8,978 bases of DNA from Bdellovibrio sp. (GTDB lineage: Bacteria > Bdellovibrionota > Bdellovibrionia > Bdellovibrionales > Bdellovibrionaceae), in assembly GCA_003176075.1 (NCBI GenBank), contig PSRN01000149.1, positions 1 through 8,978 on the forward strand. Reading direction: 5' to 3'. Shown here in pieces: positions 6,420-8,978 of the stretch (position 1 is the first letter of the stretch; every line of letters starts with the position of its first letter). Made by a program: the position numbers and the translations under genes. The notes beneath the pieces were generated by a model. The model made no database searches. It was not told the DNA's origin and worked only from the letters and a program-made list of their open reading frames with translations.

Positions 6420-6755
6420 GTGACGACTTTTAGAACTTTGGACCTGTCCGTGGAGTTCTATGATCTGTCCGAAAAGTTGGATCTTCAGGGTAACCTTAGA
6501 GATCAATTATTAAGAGCGGCTTCATCGATTTCACTCAACTTGTCAGAGGGGAATGCGAAGCGGACAGAGAAAGAAAAGAAGCGCTACTACCACACAGCTT
6601 ACGCGTCCTGCCAGGAGTGCAAGACAATACTCAGACTCGCGAAACTCAATAACAGCGAAATCATGGAGGCTGCAGACAAGCTCGGCGCATGGCTTTACAA
6701 ATTATTGCAGGCGGAAATCAAAGGTTCGAGAATGAATTCCGGATCCTCGGGCTGA
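6420..6755 (+). CDS. Four-helix-bundle protein of the S23/23S-IVS family
   Basis: A 111-aa member of the family first found inside intervening sequences of 23S rRNA genes and related in fold to Avd of diversity-generating retroelements. The usual layout is visible: an N-terminal FRTLDLSVEFYDLSEKL helix, then LRDQLLRAASSISLNLSEGN (about 26-45, the family's most conserved stretch), a charged KRTEKEKK turn, the helix YYHTAYASCQECKTILRLAK, and a last helix ending near IKGS. GTG 6420 is chosen from the RBS and from family length, which is about 110-130 aa. It is not inside rRNA here. No reverse transcriptase or template repeat is visible, so a retroelement role is unsupported. The tail MNSGSSG runs into the repeat region, and the stop is inside a small stem (6739-6773). 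Members bind RNA or DNA by inference from basic surfaces; the cellular role is unknown. Confidence 0.9.
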   Translation: MTTFRTLDLSVEFYDLSEKLDLQGNLRDQLLRAASSISLNLSEGNAKRTEKEKKRYYHTAYASCQECKTILRLAKLNNSEIMEAADKLGAWLYKLLQAEIKGSRMNSGSSG

Positions 6756-6773
6756 TTCACTCAGGGATTCCGG
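6739..6773 (+). terminator. Small stem spanning the S23-family stop codon
   Basis: The arms ccggatcc (6739-6746) and ggattccgg (6765-6773) pair with a one-base bulge around an 18-nt loop that contains the TGA at 6753-6755. No T-run follows. It may be the first element of the repeat region rather than a dedicated terminator. Confidence 0.3.
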
Positions 6774-6924
6774 TATACCTGCCTTATAGCGGTTTCTGGT
6801 ATACCTGAATAATACCGGATAACCGAATACCCGACCGGTGACCCCGTATACCTGGATTAATACCGGATATCGGGTATACCGGGCGCCAGGTATACCTGAT
6901 ATCTGGTATTGATCCAGGTATACG
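6772..6924. repeat. Cluster of GGTATACC-type palindromic units
   Basis: Exact GGTATACC occurs at 6772-6779, 6798-6805, 6873-6880 and 6889-6896, with one-base variants at 6845-6852 (cgtatacc) and 6917-6924 (ggtatacg). That gives six GTATAC cores in about 150 nt. Beyond these cores, the stretch from 6798 to about 6832 aligns to 6845-6880 as an imperfect direct repeat about 47-48 nt away with a one-base gap (shared: tatacctg then aataccggata). So direct and inverted copies of one longer unit are nested together. There is no CRISPR-like regularity. Confidence 0.8.
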
Positions 6925-6959
6925 GGGTTTCCGGTCGGGTATCCGGGTATCCGGTCTTA
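6810..6959 (+). repeat. Giant 150-nt inverted repeat (71-nt arms, 8-nt loop) between convergent genes
   Basis: Arm 6810-6880 pairs with arm 6889-6959 around the loop gggcgcca (6881-6888). By hand alignment, 63 of 71 positions are Watson-Crick. Four more (6840-6929, 6858-6911, 6865-6904, 6872-6897) become G-U pairs if the plus strand is transcribed, leaving four true mismatches (6813, 6822, 6826, 6839). The minus-strand RNA would gain only one wobble (6826). The foot of the stem includes the TAA of the transporter gene (6957-6959). The location suggests a bidirectional terminator or transcript-end structure, but there is no T-run on either side. A MITE-like element or a structured RNA are alternatives. 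A stem this long would be an RNase III substrate. Confidence 0.88.
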
Positions 6960-8300
6960 GGCTAGGGTGACGCCTACAACCTGCAGTAACAATCCCCCCA
7001 CAATCAGACCCGGGATAATCCACCGAACGGCGATCCGCCAATGAGGATAAAGTGCGCCGCTTGCAATGCTGTCTTGCTCGAAGAATGCTTGCTCGAGTTC
7101 CGTTCGGCTCATGCCCTTGATCAGAGTCCAACAAATTCCCAGGGCGGAAAGCGGGATCAGCCAATTCATCAACAGATTATCAAAGAGGACCACGGCTCCG
7201 GTGCCGGTTCCGGCGTTGGAATCCAAATAGGGACCGGCAAAGACGGCAAAACAAGACAATACGAACACCAATCCCGCGCCAAAAGTGGTCATTTGCGGCC
7301 GGGATTTTCGCCCGACTGAAATTATATTGGAAACAACGGCTTCAAAGAGTCCGACACTGCCGCCGACGGCGGCGACATAAAGACAAAGAAAAAAAGCGGC
7401 GCCGAAGGCTTCCCCTCCCCGTTGACGAAGCAAGAAAGCGGGCATGGCTTCAAACAGAAGACCAGGGTCTTTCAGCGGCACGCTCGCCACCGACATGGCG
7501 ATCGGAAAAATCAGCAGGCCGGCGCCGATCGACAACAGAGTGTCCAGCAAAGTGAGGCGCAACCCCATGGTCGGCACTTGCTCGTTGCCACGCATGTAGG
7601 AACCAAACGTCACCATCACGCCAAACCCGACGCTCAAAGTAAAACAAACATGCCCCACCGCCTGTCCCAGCGAAAACCAGGTCAGATCGGAAAACTTGGG
7701 ATAGAAAAGATAGTGCAAGGCCAGGGTGGCGTGGGGTAGCGACACCGACTCATAGACCAGAAAGGCCAGAAGAAGCCCGAACAGAGGCGTTAAGGCACCG
7801 ATCCACCGCTCGGTGCCCTGCTGCACTCCCTTACCCACGACGATGGTGCAAAAAATCAGATGGACGCTGGTGAGCGCCACCTGCAGGAACGGATGCCCGG
7901 TCACCGAACTGAGCGACAAAGACTCGCTGGATGAAGTGACAAGATTTCTCAGATATTGAATCAGGAAATAAAGCACCCAACCACTGATCACCGAATAGTA
8001 GGCGAGAAGCAACATGGTGAAACCAAGACCCACCTTGCCAATCCAAGCGAAGTTCATTTGCGTGGAACGGCTGAGATTGTGGGTCGCCGGCACCAACGCC
8101 GACCGTTGGTTTCGTCCCAAAACAAGCTCACCAATCATGAGTGGAAGACCCAGCACCAGCGCCACCAAAACATAGAGCAGCACAAAGGCGCCGCCGCCGT
8201 TTTGACCAACAACGTAAGGAAAACGCCACAGGTTTCCCAGCCCGAAGGCCGAACCGATCGCCGCGAAGTAAAAGCCGTATTGAGTCTTCCAATTCCTCAA
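6957..8300 (-). CDS. Sodium-dependent neurotransmitter-symporter (NSS/SNF) family transporter
   Basis: Inner-membrane Na+-coupled symporter, most likely for an amino acid. At 447 aa it matches short bacterial members such as MhsT in length and has about 11 hydrophobic segments. The N-terminus MRNWKTQYGFYFAAIGSAFG leads into the hallmark TM1 signature GLGNLWRFPY (20-29), containing the unwound substrate and sodium-binding region, followed by NGGGAF (34-39) and GLPLMIGELVLGR (51-63). The TTG start (8300-8298) overlaps the der stop in TTGA, and a G-run lies 3 nt upstream; no in-frame start upstream gives a better fit. It is therefore probably translated from the der transcript. The stop codon lies in the foot of the giant inverted repeat. 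Substrate cannot be assigned from sequence alone. Confidence 0.95.
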   Translation of the reverse strand: MRNWKTQYGFYFAAIGSAFGLGNLWRFPYVVGQNGGGAFVLLYVLVALVLGLPLMIGELVLGRNQRSALVPATHNLSRSTQMNFAWIGKVGLGFTMLLLAYYSVISGWVLYFLIQYLRNLVTSSSESLSLSSVTGHPFLQVALTSVHLIFCTIVVGKGVQQGTERWIGALTPLFGLLLAFLVYESVSLPHATLALHYLFYPKFSDLTWFSLGQAVGHVCFTLSVGFGVMVTFGSYMRGNEQVPTMGLRLTLLDTLLSIGAGLLIFPIAMSVASVPLKDPGLLFEAMPAFLLRQRGGEAFGAAFFLCLYVAAVGGSVGLFEAVVSNIISVGRKSRPQMTTFGAGLVFVLSCFAVFAGPYLDSNAGTGTGAVVLFDNLLMNWLIPLSALGICWTLIKGMSRTELEQAFFEQDSIASGALYPHWRIAVRWIIPGLIVGGLLLQVVGVTLA

Positions 8301-8977
8301 CGACCCCCCCGGCTTTTCATCACAAATATACGGATGGGAATGCCGCGCAGATCAAAGCGCTCTTTAAGATTCTTGAGGAGAAAACGGCGATAAGACCGGT
8401 CGACTCCATCGGGGTGATTGGCGAAGGCGATAAACGCCGGGGGCACCTGCCGGGTTTGGGTCATGTAATAGAACTTCACGTTGGTTGTGCCGTAAACGGG
8501 CGCCGGCGCCTTGCGGATGACGTCGAAGAAAAAGTCATTGAGTTCGGAGGTCGAAATCCGCCGAAACATTTTTTCTTCGATCGACTGAATTTGACTCATC
8601 AGCTCCCGCAAACCTTTTCCCGATTTGGCGCTGACAAAAGTAAATGGAACGTCCTCAAAAAAATGAAATTCGTTTTGCAGTTGGGAAACAAAACGGCCGC
8701 GGTCAAAGGGCTCGGCGTCCACCTTGTTGGCGACAACCAACACGGCTTTATGGGCCTCCAAAATGCTTTGCAGGATGCGGGCGTCCTGGTCCGTCGGGCC
8801 AAGAATCGCGTCGATGACGACCAGAACCAGATTCGCCCGATGAATGGAACCCTCGGCTTTGAAGGCGGAAATGATTTCCAAATCCTCTTCGCGGCGCGAT
8901 TTTCGCCGCAACCCCGCGGTGTCGATCAAATGATAATTCCGGCCTTGATAGGTGAAGGGAGTGTCGACGGCGTCGAT
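8297..8977 (-). CDS. der: Ribosome-assembly GTPase Der (EngA), C-terminal half, cut by window
   Basis: Essential GTPase with two tandem G domains and a KH-like domain, acting in 50S subunit maturation. Only the last 226 codons are present and the frame is open to the window edge. The fragment starts with DAVDTPF, which precedes G3 in the second G domain. DTAGLRRKS follows (G3 at 8912-8923), then NKVD (G4 at 8717-8728), where NKWD is more usual, and SAK (G5 at 8624-8632). The C-terminal KH-like domain is clear: PAPVYGTTNVKFYYMTQ, then VPPAFIAFANHP, then a RYxxFLxxNL-like stretch and GIPIRIFVMKSRGG. The stop overlaps the transporter start by 4 nt. Assignment to Der rather than Era or another TRAFAC GTPase rests on this C-terminal domain. 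Confidence 0.96.
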   Translation of the reverse strand: MDAVDTPFTYQGRNYHLIDTAGLRRKSRREEDLEIISAFKAEGSIHRANLVLVVIDAILGPTDQDARILQSILEAHKAVLVVANKVDAEPFDRGRFVSQLQNEFHFFEDVPFTFVSAKSGKGLRELMSQIQSIEEKMFRRISTSELNDFFFDVIRKAPAPVYGTTNVKFYYMTQTRQVPPAFIAFANHPDGVDRSYRRFLLKNLKERFDLRGIPIRIFVMKSRGGR

Positions 8978-8978
8978 C

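Noticed and set aside
6420..6755. Diversity-generating retroelement accessory gene (avd)
   Set aside because: The fold family is related, but no reverse transcriptase, template repeat or variable-repeat gene is in the window.
6772..6959. CRISPR array
   Set aside because: Repeats are irregularly spaced, palindromic and in both orientations, with no uniform spacers and no cas genes.
6137..6959. 23S rRNA intervening sequence
   Set aside because: The flanks are protein-coding genes (HAD-like and NSS transporter), not rRNA.
6784..7164. Minus-strand 126-aa frame through the repeat region, with RIPD/IPG-like repeats
   Set aside because: It is a shadow of the transporter's C-terminus and its repeats only reflect the palindromic DNA.
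7422..7739. Plus-strand 105-aa frame inside the transporter gene
   Set aside because: It is antisense to transmembrane coding sequence, and its Gln/His/Arg-rich composition is the expected complement of hydrophobic codons.

Overview
The window is bacterial chromosome of moderate GC content, densely packed with genes on both strands. Several products carry export signals: an M13 metallopeptidase, a polysaccharide deacetylase, a lysozyme-like protein and a HAD-like protein. Starts include GTG and TTG as well as ATG, and several genes overlap by 4 nt. This suits a Gram-negative bacterium with a large secreted repertoire. Bdellovibrionota or a related deltaproteobacterial-type lineage is a plausible guess from the gene mix, but no rRNA or other lineage marker is present to settle it.

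Left part, plus strand (1-2210): the 3' two-thirds or so of an M13 (neprilysin/PepO-type) zinc metallopeptidase, cut by the window edge. After a 60-nt gap holding a hairpin and a triplicated Shine-Dalgarno-like 11-mer comes a complete secreted NodB-type (CE4) polysaccharide deacetylase. Both probably act in the envelope or outside the cell.

Middle, minus strand (6136 down to 2219): five genes read leftwards. They are a secreted DUF2608-like HAD protein with a damaged first motif, an unrecognised histidine-rich multi-pass membrane protein, and three ORFs joined by two identical GTGA start/stop overlaps. Those three are a large lysozyme/transglycosylase-like protein with an SH3-like segment, a 148-aa exported protein of unknown function, and a 56-aa predicted secreted miniprotein that is easy to miss. 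The operon runs to within 8 nt of the convergent deacetylase gene.

Right part (6137-8977): a plus-strand four-helix-bundle (S23/IVS-type) gene faces a minus-strand pair, der (GTPase, incomplete) followed by an NSS-family sodium-dependent transporter whose TTG start overlaps the der stop. The 201-nt gap between the convergent S23 and transporter genes is filled by GGTATACC-type repeats, including a 150-nt inverted repeat with 71-nt arms. Its mismatches favour folding of the plus-strand RNA.

The items most worth attention are this giant hairpin next to the S23-family gene, the three-gene coupled secreted operon with its duplicated junction, and the HAD protein lacking the second motif-I aspartate.
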